From Streptomyces sp. MMBL 11-1 (GTDB taxonomy: Bacteria; Actinomycetota; Actinomycetes; Streptomycetales; Streptomycetaceae), in NCBI RefSeq assembly GCF_028622875.1, contig NZ_CP117709.1, positions 2,914,001 to 2,978,000 on the forward strand: a stretch of DNA of 64,000 nucleotides, given 5' to 3'. Position 1 is the first letter of the stretch. Each line of letters opens with the position of its first letter. Under the pieces are notes generated by a model, which saw only the letters and a program-made list of their open reading frames with translations, was not told the DNA's origin and searched no databases. The translations under genes were made by a program, and so were the position numbers. Shown here one piece after another: positions 21,161 through 29,517 of the stretch.

Positions 21161-21245
21161 CGGAGCGGGCGGCGGCACGGGGCGGACGGCGCGGGGCGAT
21201 CCCCCTCGGCGCGCGCCCCCACGGCATGAGGCATCGGGGGCGTAC

Positions 21246-21920
21246 GTGGACGAGAACGAGATGTCTGTCTTCGGGATCCCGGAGGCCGAGGAAGAGATCT
21301 ACCGGCACTTCCTGCGCAACCCCGGCACCCGCGCCGAGGACCTCCACCTCCTGCCGGGCTCCCGGCCCCGGGAGGAGCGCGCCCGGATCGCCCGGCTCCA
21401 GGAGCTGGGGCTGCTGCGCGCCGAGGACGCCGAGCGGCGGATCTTCCCGGCCGATCCCGAGGTGGCCCTCACCCGGCTCGTGGACGTCCGGCTGCACGCG
21501 CTCCACCAGGAGCTGCGGGGCGTCACCCGATCGCGGCACGTCATTGATGGTCTACGCGCGGAGCAGGGGGCCCGTACGCCCGCTCCCGACACCTCGCGGG
21601 GCGCGCTCCTCGCCCACCGCAGCGGCCTGCTCTCCCACATCATTTCCCTGTTCGAACGCATCTGGGACCAGGCCGACGAGCTGTACCGGGCGAGCGACGG
21701 CACGGAGAGCGGCGCGGACGGCTCGGCCGCCCGGCCCTCCGGCATCGAGCGGCGGGTCCTGGTGGCGATGTGCACGGTGGGCAAGGACGAGGCGGGCGCG
21801 CGGGAGCTGGGGGTGTCGGTGCGAACCTACCGGCGGCACGTCGCCGATCTGATGCGGACGCTCGGCGCGGCCAGCAGGGTGCAGGCCGCGCTGCTGGCCC
21901 GGGAACGCGGCTGGATCTAG
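21246..21920 (+). CDS. LuxR-type HTH transcriptional regulator (224 aa)
   Basis: The N-terminal half resembles the TrmB-like helical region of orphan streptomycete LuxR regulators (SVFGIPEAEEEIYRHFLRNP, then ARLQELGLLRAEDAERRI). The C-terminal HTH reads DEAGARELGVSVRTYRRHVA, then DLMRTLGAASRVQAALLARE, typical LuxR/GerE four-helix spacing. No receiver domain. GTG 21246 is chosen because GGGGG lies 5 nt upstream; ATG 21261 is possible. Target unknown. Confidence 0.82.
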   Translation: MDENEMSVFGIPEAEEEIYRHFLRNPGTRAEDLHLLPGSRPREERARIARLQELGLLRAEDAERRIFPADPEVALTRLVDVRLHALHQELRGVTRSRHVIDGLRAEQGARTPAPDTSRGALLAHRSGLLSHIISLFERIWDQADELYRASDGTESGADGSAARPSGIERRVLVAMCTVGKDEAGARELGVSVRTYRRHVADLMRTLGAASRVQAALLARERGWI

Positions 21921-22379
21921 CGCGGCCGGATCTGGCCGTACTGACCCGTGAGGTCGGGGACGCGGCTGGACCTGGACCCCGTCCGAGCGGGACGGCTTAG
22001 CGGGCACGGGGTGGCGCCCGGTCCGAGCGATCCACCTCATGCTCGGGCGGCCTGGGACTGGCGCGGGTCAGGGCATGGCCCCCCGCGCCTACGACGCTCT
22101 CCACCGACCGCCCCGGCTGGAACGGGAGTCGGCGCCTTCGAGCGCGGCCACGACGACGGACCGGCGGCACGGTACGCCGACGCGGTGCGTGCCGGGGCGT
22201 GGGAGATCGGGTCGAAGGAACTGGTCAGGCGCATCACGGCGGCAGGTGTGCGGGGGCGAAGGGGCGGCCGACGCCGGAGTGGCGGACCACCGTCGGGGGC
22301 CGACTCGCGCGCCGCGTGCAACCCGGGCGGCTAGTCGGCGCACTTACCGGGGCGAGACCGTCTCCCGGAAGGAACCCGT
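21921..22379. other. Intergenic stretch with no recognisable gene
   Basis: 460 bp between the LuxR-type regulator and the secreted propeller gene. A plus-strand frame around 22128-22334 reads like protein in part (YADAVRAGAWEIGSKELVRR) but has no start, no ribosome site and no family resemblance; it may be a decayed gene. Confidence 0.4.
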
Positions 22380-23645
22380 ATGCGGACCGCCCGTACCCGC
22401 CACCCGCTGCTCAAGGCCGTTGCCGCTGCCGCACTCTCCACCGCCCTGCTCACGTCACTGCCCGCGTCCGCGCAGCCGCGGAACACCGATGCCCCGGCCC
22501 GCTGGACGGCTCAGCCGCTGCCGTTCACCGACGCCAACCTCACGGACGCCGTGGGCGTGGCGCACGGGCGCACCCTGGCCGCCGGATTTGCCGTGCACAG
22601 GGAGGGCAAGGTGCACCGGTTCAGCCCGGTGGTGGCCGAACGGGTGTCGGCCGGGGGAACGTGGCGGCCCGTGGCAGCGGCGTCGGAGGCAGCGGGGAGC
22701 GTCAACAGCCGGGTCAACGCGATCGACGCGGACGGGCCGGACGACGTCTGGCTGGTGGGCGACGACGCCTCCGCGCTCGACGGGCAGATCTTCACCCAGC
22801 ACTACGACGGTAAGCGGTGGAGCGTCGTTCCCGCCGCGTTGCCGGCCAAGGGTGAGGCGGGAGCACTGCTGGACGTCGACACGAGCACGGACGGCGCCTG
22901 GGCCGTGGGCTTCGCGCAGATCGAGGTGGCACGCACCTGGGACGAGGAGAAGGGTGGCTGGATCATCGAGTCCCGGAACTCCGGAATCGCCAGGCACTAC
23001 GACGGGACCGGGTGGCGCGACGTACCGCTTCCCGAGCTCGGGGGCGACTACTGGTACCTGAATTCGGTGCGGGCGGTCTCGGCCGACGACGTCTGGGCGG
23101 CCGGATACGACGGGAACTCCGGTGGCCCGCTCCTCATGCATTACGACGGCACGTCCTGGAGCCAGGTCTCGGCCGCCGGGGTGACGGACCGGCCCGGCCA
23201 CGCCCAGGGGCTCGCGGTCACCCCGGCGGGCGAGGTGTGGCTGGTGGCCGAGGACTGGGCCCCGGCCGACGGGACGACCCGGGCTCTGGTGGCCCGTTAC
23301 GACGGGAAGCGGTGGCGCGCGGTCGAGGTGCCGGACGTCCAGGCCCGGCCCTTCGGAGTGACGGCCGTGCGCGGCGGCGGTATCGCCGTGGTCGGCCAGA
23401 CGCTCGGCGAGCGACGCGATGCGCTGGCCTGGCGGTGGACGCCGACGCGGGCCGGGCTCGCCGACGGCTCGGGGACGGGCCGCTGGACGGTGCTCGCCCT
23501 GCCGCAGCCCACGACCACGGGCCCGTCCGAGAACTCGGCGAGCACGGTCGTCAGCGACGGGGCCGGCCTGACCGTCCTCGGCACCTCCGTCGTCCCCGGC
23601 TTCGAGCCGCAGCCGTTCGCGGCACTCAGGCGAGGCGGACGCTGA
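22380..23645 (+). CDS. Secreted beta-propeller-like protein (421 aa)
   Basis: Sec signal peptide ending SLPASAQP. The mature part has at least three blades of a recurring pattern: a strand ending DDVW(L/A)xG, then xYDGxxWxxV, e.g. DGPDDVWLVGDD/HYDGKRWSVV, ADDVWAAGYDG/HYDGTSWSQV and GEVWLVAEDW/RYDGKRWRAV. Such repeats form secreted propellers; no catalytic residues were recognised. GGAAGG lies 7-8 nt before the ATG. Convergent with the I36 inhibitor gene; a shared terminator lies between. Confidence 0.8.
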   Translation: MRTARTRHPLLKAVAAAALSTALLTSLPASAQPRNTDAPARWTAQPLPFTDANLTDAVGVAHGRTLAAGFAVHREGKVHRFSPVVAERVSAGGTWRPVAAASEAAGSVNSRVNAIDADGPDDVWLVGDDASALDGQIFTQHYDGKRWSVVPAALPAKGEAGALLDVDTSTDGAWAVGFAQIEVARTWDEEKGGWIIESRNSGIARHYDGTGWRDVPLPELGGDYWYLNSVRAVSADDVWAAGYDGNSGGPLLMHYDGTSWSQVSAAGVTDRPGHAQGLAVTPAGEVWLVAEDWAPADGTTRALVARYDGKRWRAVEVPDVQARPFGVTAVRGGGIAVVGQTLGERRDALAWRWTPTRAGLADGSGTGRWTVLALPQPTTTGPSENSASTVVSDGAGLTVLGTSVVPGFEPQPFAALRRGGR

Positions 23646-23714
23646 CCCGGCCGGCCCTGAACCGCCAACCAGCCGACTGCCGTCGCGGGTTGTCGGCCTC
23701 CGCCTCTCGGCAGG

Positions 23715-23743
23715 CCCCCTGGCCGGCGTCCCGCGCCAGGGGG
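23715..23743. terminator. Bidirectional hairpin CCCCCTGGC/GCCAGGGGG
   Basis: 9-bp perfect stem with an 11-nt loop between the converging propeller and I36 genes. Confidence 0.7.
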
Positions 23744-23758
23744 TAGCTGCGGATGGTG

Positions 23759-24139
23759 TCAGCAGATGACGTGGACGGCGTCGGTCCTGTTGTCCGCCGA
23801 GGCCGGGAGGGTGAAGCCCTGGCCGGGATTCGCATGGACGAGGTGCTCCCAGGCGCTGCCGTTCCAGTTCGCGAGGTTCACACGGTGACGGGTGCGGTTG
23901 AAGACGGACGTGGCCCGGTCACCGCCGCCCGCGAGACCGATGTTGTCGAACCAGCAGCCGTCCGTCGCGGTGTAGAAGCGCCCCACACCGCCTGCCTCGT
24001 CGTACAGGCAGATGTTGCCCGCCGGGCAGTCCCAGGCGGCCTGGGCGCCCGGTGCTGTCGGTGTCGCCGCGGCCGGCACGGCGGTCATGGTCAGTCCGGC
24101 GGTGAGAGCCGCAGCCAGCGCGGCAGCCTTGAACTTCAT
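23759..24139 (-). CDS. Peptidase inhibitor family I36 protein
   Basis: 126 aa, exported: signal peptide ending VPAAATP, then an SMI-like domain with DCPAGNICLYDEAGGVGRFY, GCWFDNIGLAGG and a C-terminal Cys. Four cysteines (DCPAGNIC, GCW, VIC) are placed as in Streptomyces metalloproteinase inhibitor. Likely protects secreted proteins or controls secreted metalloproteases. GGGGAG lies 6 nt upstream of the ATG. Single gene. Confidence 0.88.
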   Translation of the reverse strand: MKFKAAALAAALTAGLTMTAVPAAATPTAPGAQAAWDCPAGNICLYDEAGGVGRFYTATDGCWFDNIGLAGGGDRATSVFNRTRHRVNLANWNGSAWEHLVHANPGQGFTLPASADNRTDAVHVIC

Positions 24140-24191
24140 TACGCACTCCCCAAGCTTTCGGACTCCCCGAAACGGGTGTCCGCCTCCAGCG

Positions 24192-24208
24192 ACCGGAACA
24201 GTTCCGGT
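24192..24208. promoter_or_regulatory. Perfect 8-bp inverted repeat upstream of the I36 gene
   Basis: ACCGGAAC-A-GTTCCGGT lies 53 bp before the I36 start codon. Candidate operator. Confidence 0.35.
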
Positions 24209-24443
24209 CTGGTCACCTCCTCATACGCCGGGCAGCAGGCCGCCAAGCCTTCCGCCACCCGCACGGCAGTCAGAACCACCCCCACAGCCGAGCGCACGCA
24301 CTCCCTGCCAGGCCGGCACGCACCGGTTGCACGCACCGGCTCGCGCACCGGCGCACACACACCCGCACCCATCACAGAATCCGCGTATCGGCTGAAGGCA
24401 CTTCGCGCGGCCCGCACCGAACGGCGGCAGTCGCGGACCGGTC

Positions 24444-24551
24444 CGGCTCGACACCTGGATCAGCAACACCCGCAGCAGGCGGGAGAAGCTGAGCGACCAG
24501 CAGCACGAGCAGCTCGCCGCGCTCGGGGTGGCGTGGGCGACAGCGATCTGA
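24444..24551 (+). pseudogene. C-terminal relic of a helicase-associated-domain protein
   Basis: The frame reads RLDTWISNTRSRREKLSDQQ followed by HEQLAALGVAWATAI and a stop. This is the signature of the helicase-associated repeat at the end of large actinobacterial DEAD-type helicases (LGxWIxNxRxRxxxLxxxxxxxLxxLGxxW). The 5' part is missing and the preceding codons do not continue the domain, so this is a decayed end of a formerly larger gene. Confidence 0.65.
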
Positions 24552-24576
24552 CCCCGACGGCGACCTGATCCGCCGC

Positions 24577-24638
24577 GGGGCCAGGGCCGCCCGGGGCCAG
24601 GCCACCCGGGGCCAGGGCCACCCGGGGCCAGGGCCGCC
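24577..24638. repeat. 16-bp GGGGCCAGG-type tandem repeat
   Basis: Four head-to-tail copies of GGGGCCAGGGCCRCCC (one with a 1-bp deletion) between the helicase relic and the nucleotidyltransferase gene. The rest of 24140-24687 holds only the inverted repeat and helicase relic listed separately. Confidence 0.85.
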
Positions 24639-24687
24639 GCGGTGCTCGCTCTCAGCGGCCCTGGCCCGGCCTGGCACGATGGCGTCC

Positions 24688-25443
24688 ATGAATCCCCAGC
24701 CCCACCCCTGCCAGGGGCTCGGTTCCGGCCAAGCAGCCGCAGACGTCCGTGCGGCTGCCCGACTCGTTGCCGCGCGCTATCCGGAAGCGACCGGCGCGGT
24801 GCTGGGCGGTTCCGCCGCCCGCGGTCAGTCCACACCGAGCAGTGACCTCGACATCACCGTCCTTCTCCCTGATCACGGCATGAGACGTCGTGAGGTGCTT
24901 CGTCACGACGACCGCTTGGCCGAGGTCTTCCTCAGCAGCCGCTCCGGCCTGCGAACCGCCTTCACGGAAAGCCGCACAACGCGCAGGGCCACCGCACTCT
25001 TCCTCTTCGCCGATTCCCTCGTTCTCCACGATGCCGACGGTCATGTCGAGGCGCTTCGTCAAGAAGCGAAAGCCCTGTTGGCAGCGGGCCCGGATCCTCT
25101 GACAGGGCCCGAGGTCGATGCCCAGCGAGCCCTGCTCACCGACCTCTTGGACGATCTCACCGACACCAGCCCCCACAGCGGCCCTCACGAACAACTGGCG
25201 GTCGCGGACCGCATCCTGCGCGAAGCGGCGCATTTGCTCACCGCGCACCACCGCACGTGGAACGGCGCCGGAAAATGGCTGCCCAGGCGTCTGAAAGCAG
25301 CTGATCCCCATCTCGGCCAGCACCTGCTCGACGGGCACCTCGCCCTGGCCAGACACGCGGACCCGACCCCGTTGACGACCTCGGTCATGCGCGTGCTGAT
25401 TCTGACAGGCGGCCCTCTCCGCGAAGGCCACGTCGACCGCTGA
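24688..25443 (+). CDS. Nucleotidyltransferase-domain protein (251 aa)
   Basis: Pol-beta-fold nucleotidyltransferase: GAVLGGSAARGQSTPSSDLD, then ITVLL, gives the GS...G...SDxD metal-binding motif. The rest is helical (AVADRILREAAHLLTAHHRT, then WNGAGKWLPRRLKA) as in stand-alone streptomycete proteins of this group. It could be a toxin-type (MNT-like) or small-molecule enzyme; no HEPN partner is adjacent. ATG 24679 and 24688 are both possible; neither has a Shine-Dalgarno. Confidence 0.75.
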   Translation: MNPQPHPCQGLGSGQAAADVRAAARLVAARYPEATGAVLGGSAARGQSTPSSDLDITVLLPDHGMRRREVLRHDDRLAEVFLSSRSGLRTAFTESRTTRRATALFLFADSLVLHDADGHVEALRQEAKALLAAGPDPLTGPEVDAQRALLTDLLDDLTDTSPHSGPHEQLAVADRILREAAHLLTAHHRTWNGAGKWLPRRLKAADPHLGQHLLDGHLALARHADPTPLTTSVMRVLILTGGPLREGHVDR

Positions 25444-25584
25444 CACCCTTGAACACCGGCGTCGGAGCCACCGATACCAGCGGTCACGTGGTCTCGGCAG
25501 ACCGAACAGAACCTATTGAGCTCTGCTGAGGCCCGAGGTTTCCCGGTGGTGTCCAGCGCGCCGGCCGGGGCGGGGAACGGGTTC

Positions 25585-25618
25585 GGCCCCGGGACGTTTG
25601 GAGGAACGTCCCGGGGCC
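25585..25618. terminator. Strong hairpin downstream of the ABC permease
   Basis: 14-bp perfect stem GGCCCCGGGACGTT/AACGTCCCGGGGCC with loop TGGAGG, serving the minus-strand ABC operon and possibly the converging nucleotidyltransferase gene. Confidence 0.8.
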
Positions 25619-25674
25619 TGCCGGTCATCCTACGGTGACGCCCGGAGGGTCACCGTCGCTGGGAAGGCACTGGC

Positions 25675-28260
25675 TCACCCGTCCGCAGCGATGGCGTTCA
25701 GGACGTTCATCCGGCCCGCCCGGAAGGCCGGGACGAGAGCGGCGAACAGTCCGACGAGGGCGGAGCAGGCGAAGACCGTGAGGATCGTCGGCCACGGGAT
25801 CTCCAGGACCTCCAGGCCCTCCAGCGCCAGCAGCTTCTGGGCCGCGGTGCCCCAGCCCATGCCGAGCCCGAGTCCGAGCAGCGCCCCGAAGAGGGCAATG
25901 ACCACGGACTCCAGCCGGATCATGCGGCGCAGCTGCCGGCGGGAGAGCCCGATGGCGCGCATCAGGCCGATCTCGCGGGTCCTTTCGACCACGGACAGGG
26001 CCAGGGTGTTCACCACACCGAGCACCGCGACGATGATCGCCAGGGCGAGCAGGCCGTACACGATGTTCAGCAACTGGCCGATCTGGTCCTTCAGGTCTTC
26101 CTTGAAGTCGGCCTGGTTCTGCACCTTGTAGACCGGGTACTCGGCCATCGCGCTCTTCAGGGCCGCGTACGCCTCCTTCTCCTTGCCCTCCTCCGCCATG
26201 CCGAACATGGCCACGTTCTGCGGCATGCTGTCGGCCGGGACGTAGGACGCCGCCGTGGTGAGGTTGGTGTACATCGCGCCGCGGTCGATGTTGGTGTCGT
26301 CGGAGGTGATGGCCGCGACCTTGAGCTTCGCCGTCTCCCCCGCCTTGAACGCGACGGTGAGGGTGTCGCCGACCTTGACCCCGTACTTCTGGGCGTAGTC
26401 CTCGCCGACGGACATGGCGTTCTTGCCGTAGGCCTTCGAGAGGTCGCCGGAGAGCACGGTGCGCCGGACGTCCTTCTGGTACGTCGGGTCGGCGGCGGTG
26501 ATCCCGTCGTCCTCGGTCTTGCCGTTCGGGGCGGTGATCTTCGCCTTGACGAAGGTGTAGTCGGTCATGTGCTCCAGGCCGGGGACGGCGCGCATGGCGT
26601 CGGCGGCCTGGGGCACGATCGGGCGGCCGGTGCTGCTGTCCTGGACGATGAAGTCCGCGCCGACCGACTTGTCGAGCTCCTCCGTGGCCGAGGCCACCAT
26701 GGAGGACCCGACGACGGACAGGCAGGCCACCAGGGCGAGCCCGATCATCAGGGCGGCTCCGGTCGCTCCCGTACGCCGGGGGTTGCGCAGGGCGTTGCGC
26801 TCGGCCAGCCGGCCGACCGGGCCGAAGAGCCGCAGGACGACGACGCTCAGGGCCCGCACCACCACACCGGCCAGGAGCGGGCCGATCACGATGAAGCCGA
26901 TCAGGGTCAGGAGCACGCCGAGGGCGAGGAACATCGAGCCTTCGGTGGCCTTGTCCGCCTGGGCCGTCGCCCACAGGGACGCACCGCCCGCTGCCGTCAG
27001 GACCAGGCCGATACCGGCCCTGATCCAGCCGGACTTGCCGTCGGCGGGGGTCCCGGCGTCACGCAGCGCGGCCATCGGGGAGACCTTGCCGGCCCGGCGG
27101 GCCGGGATGTACGCGGCGAGGACGGTGACGACGACGCCGAGCACGAGGCCGATCGTCGGGGTCGTCCAGGCGACGGTGAGGTCGTCGGTGGACAGCTCCA
27201 TGCCGACGGCGCCCATGGCCTTCATCAGCCCGACGGCGAGGCCGACGCCGGCCGCGACGCCGAGCACGGAGCCGACGATGCCGAGGAGGACCGCCTCCAC
27301 CAGCACGGACCGGTTGACCTGCTTGCGGCTGGAGCCGATGGCCCGCATCAGGCCGATCTCACGGGTCCGCTGGGCGACCAGCATCGAGAAGGTGTTGACG
27401 ATGAGGAAGATGCCGACGAGGAAGGCGATTCCGGCGAAGCCGAGCATCGCGTACTTCATGACGTCCAGGAAGGAGCCCATGGAGTCCTTGTTGGCGTCCG
27501 TGGCTTCCTGCTGGGTCTGGAGTTTGTACGCGGCCGAGCCGTCGAGGACGGCGGCCACGTTCTTCTTCAGCTGGGTGTCGCTGACGCCGCTCTCCGCGCT
27601 CACCAGGATCTGCGTGAAGACGTCGGGGGCGCCGAGCAGCTGCTTCTGGGCGGTGGCGGTGTCGAGGTAGACGACGGCCGCGCCCGGGTTGGTGACGGTG
27701 AAGGACGCGATGCCGCTGATCTTCGCCTTCATGTCACCGGTGGCGGCGATGATGCGCAGCTCGTCGCCCATCTTCAGCTTGTGCTTCTTCGCGGTGTCGG
27801 CGTCGACCATCACATCGGTGGGGCCGCGCGGTGCGTGTCCGGAGGTGATCTCCATCGAACGCAGGTCGTTCTCGGTCCAGTTGCCCGCGATGGTCGGGGC
27901 TCCGGTGTCGGAGCCCATGTTCTTGTTCTCGCTGTCGACGACGGTGACCGCCATGGAGAAGGCGGCGCCCTCCGCCTTCTTCACCCCGTCGGCCTTCGCG
28001 ACCTCCTGGACGACGGAGGCGGGCAGCGAGGCGGGCTTGCCGTTGTCGGGCTGCTCGTCGTTCTCGTCGGACGTCTTCGGGCTGACGGTGACGTCGGGCG
28101 AGGTCACCGCGAAGAGCTTGTCGAAGGTGGTGTTCATCGTGTCGGTGAAGACGAGCGTGCCGCAGACGAACGCCACGGACAGCAGCACCGCCACGGCGGA
28201 GAGGGCCATCCGGCCCTTGTGCGCGAGGAAGTTGCGCACCGAGGTCTTCCAGACAGTCAT
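25675..28260 (-). CDS. ABC transporter permease, FtsX/MacB type (861 aa)
   Basis: Membrane component of an export or mechanotransmission ABC system. N-terminal span, a large extracytoplasmic MacB-PCD-like domain (about residues 40-240), then an FtsX block with the TREIGLMRAIGSSRKQVNRS coupling motif. Further spans, a second periplasm-like domain and a second FtsX block (RTREIGLMRAIGLSRRQLRR) follow. This duplicated layout is the usual actinobacterial 'both halves in one' permease. The first codons overlap the end of the ATPase gene (4 nt). The substrate is unknown; lipoprotein or peptide-antibiotic export is typical. Confidence 0.95.
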   Translation of the reverse strand: MTVWKTSVRNFLAHKGRMALSAVAVLLSVAFVCGTLVFTDTMNTTFDKLFAVTSPDVTVSPKTSDENDEQPDNGKPASLPASVVQEVAKADGVKKAEGAAFSMAVTVVDSENKNMGSDTGAPTIAGNWTENDLRSMEITSGHAPRGPTDVMVDADTAKKHKLKMGDELRIIAATGDMKAKISGIASFTVTNPGAAVVYLDTATAQKQLLGAPDVFTQILVSAESGVSDTQLKKNVAAVLDGSAAYKLQTQQEATDANKDSMGSFLDVMKYAMLGFAGIAFLVGIFLIVNTFSMLVAQRTREIGLMRAIGSSRKQVNRSVLVEAVLLGIVGSVLGVAAGVGLAVGLMKAMGAVGMELSTDDLTVAWTTPTIGLVLGVVVTVLAAYIPARRAGKVSPMAALRDAGTPADGKSGWIRAGIGLVLTAAGGASLWATAQADKATEGSMFLALGVLLTLIGFIVIGPLLAGVVVRALSVVVLRLFGPVGRLAERNALRNPRRTGATGAALMIGLALVACLSVVGSSMVASATEELDKSVGADFIVQDSSTGRPIVPQAADAMRAVPGLEHMTDYTFVKAKITAPNGKTEDDGITAADPTYQKDVRRTVLSGDLSKAYGKNAMSVGEDYAQKYGVKVGDTLTVAFKAGETAKLKVAAITSDDTNIDRGAMYTNLTTAASYVPADSMPQNVAMFGMAEEGKEKEAYAALKSAMAEYPVYKVQNQADFKEDLKDQIGQLLNIVYGLLALAIIVAVLGVVNTLALSVVERTREIGLMRAIGLSRRQLRRMIRLESVVIALFGALLGLGLGMGWGTAAQKLLALEGLEVLEIPWPTILTVFACSALVGLFAALVPAFRAGRMNVLNAIAADG

Positions 28261-29045
28261 GACGTCCGCCCACGTGCGTCGAAGTGCTTCATGCGGTCGA
28301 GGACCTGGTCCGCGGTCGGGTTGTACATCTCGTCGACGATGGAACCGTCGGCGAGATACAGCACCCGGTCCGCGTAGGACGCGGCGACGGGGTCGTGGGT
28401 GACCATGACGATGGTCTGGCCCAGCTCGTCGACCGACTTGCGGAGGAAGGACAGGACTTCGGCCCCGGCGCGGGAGTCCAGGTTCCCGGTGGGCTCGTCA
28501 CCGAAGATGATCTCCGGCCGGGCGGCGAGCGCCCTGGCGACGGCGACGCGCTGCTGCTGACCCCCCGAGAGCTGGGTGGGGCGGTGCTTGAGGCGCTCGG
28601 CGAGCCCGACCGTCTCCACGACCTGCTGGAGCCAGGCGGCGTCGGGCTTGCGGCCCGCGATGTCCATCGGCAGCGTGATGTTCTCGATCGCGTTGAGCGT
28701 CGGGAGCAGGTTGAACGCCTGGAAGATGAACCCGATCCGGTCACGCCGGAGTTGGGTGAGCTTCTTGTCCTTGAGCTTGGTGATCTCGGTCTCGTCGAGA
28801 TAGATCTCGCCCGACGTCACCGTGTCGAGACCGGCCAGGCAGTGCATCAGGGTCGACTTGCCGGAGCCGGACGGGCCCATGATCGCCGTGAACTGCCCGC
28901 GGGCGATGTCGACGTCGACATGGTCGAGCGCGACGACCCGGGTCTCCCCGGTGCCGTACGCCTTCACGACCTGCCGCGCTCGCGCCGCGACGGCCGTACG
29001 CCCTCCAGTGCCCCCGTGCCTGGGAATGGTCACAGCCGTTGTCAC
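28257..29045 (-). CDS. ABC transporter ATP-binding protein (LolD/MacB type)
   Basis: 262 aa. Walker A GPSGSGKST, Q-loop FQAFNLL, signature LSGGQQQRVAVARAL, Walker B IIFGDEPTGNLDS and the H-loop in TIVMVTHD. Pairs with the FtsX-type permease that starts within its last codons (ATGA overlap), so the two subunits are made together. An N-terminal extension of about 30 residues (GGTGGRTAVAARARQ) precedes the fold. Its promoter must lie within 29046-29250. Confidence 0.96.
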   Translation of the reverse strand: MTTAVTIPRHGGTGGRTAVAARARQVVKAYGTGETRVVALDHVDVDIARGQFTAIMGPSGSGKSTLMHCLAGLDTVTSGEIYLDETEITKLKDKKLTQLRRDRIGFIFQAFNLLPTLNAIENITLPMDIAGRKPDAAWLQQVVETVGLAERLKHRPTQLSGGQQQRVAVARALAARPEIIFGDEPTGNLDSRAGAEVLSFLRKSVDELGQTIVMVTHDPVAASYADRVLYLADGSIVDEMYNPTADQVLDRMKHFDARGRTS

Positions 29046-29517
29046 GGTATTTCTCCTATGTCGGTCGATGACTGGACGTCATTGGGTACGGTCCGAGTCT
29101 GGGTTCTGGACGGTGTCCGGCGCGATGGTGCCCAGCGCAGTCTTCAGGTGGGGTTTTCCCCACCCGCCCCCCTGCGGTGGGCCGTAGTCGATGTCTCGCG
29201 GCGACGTAAGAACAGGTTAAGGAAACGCCCCCTGCCGCCACGTCCTCCGCCGGGAGGAACGGGCCCTGGCCACTATGAGGGGGCACCCCCTAGGGGACTC
29301 GTCCCCCAGGGGGAGGCGAGGTCAGGGACACCGTTCGGCCCGGCGGGACCACGGTCGGGGCCGCCGCCCAACCGGAACGCCAGGGTCCGTCGGGACCCCT
29401 TCCCCACCCTGCTCCTTCCCCTCTCCGACCCCTCAACCGTTCTCGTCGTCCCGCCCCGTACGGCGCTCCCGGATGAGACAGTGCCCCGGGAGATACGTGC
29501 ATAGGGAAGGAAACCCG
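29046..29517. other. Divergent promoter region, ABC ATPase / MFS transporter
   Basis: 472 bp without a gene. It contains the promoters of the leftward ABC operon and the rightward MFS gene; no clear operator palindrome was identified. A tract at 29276-29312 has repeated CCCCxAGGG motifs (GGGGGCACCCCCTAGGGG), probably a local hairpin. Confidence 0.5.

Larger units (their letters stand above)
20289..21245. other. Repeat-rich intergenic region upstream of mfd
   Basis: About 950 bp without a convincing gene. Several open frames exist on both strands but they are artefacts of the two tandem-repeat tracts described separately, and none has a plausible ribosome site plus family resemblance. The mfd promoter must lie near 20289-20400. 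Confidence 0.65.

Noticed and set aside
24139..24417. 92-codon minus-strand ORF whose stop overlaps the I36 start
   Set aside because: No ribosome site or family likeness, and it contains the perfect operator-like palindrome at 24192-24208.
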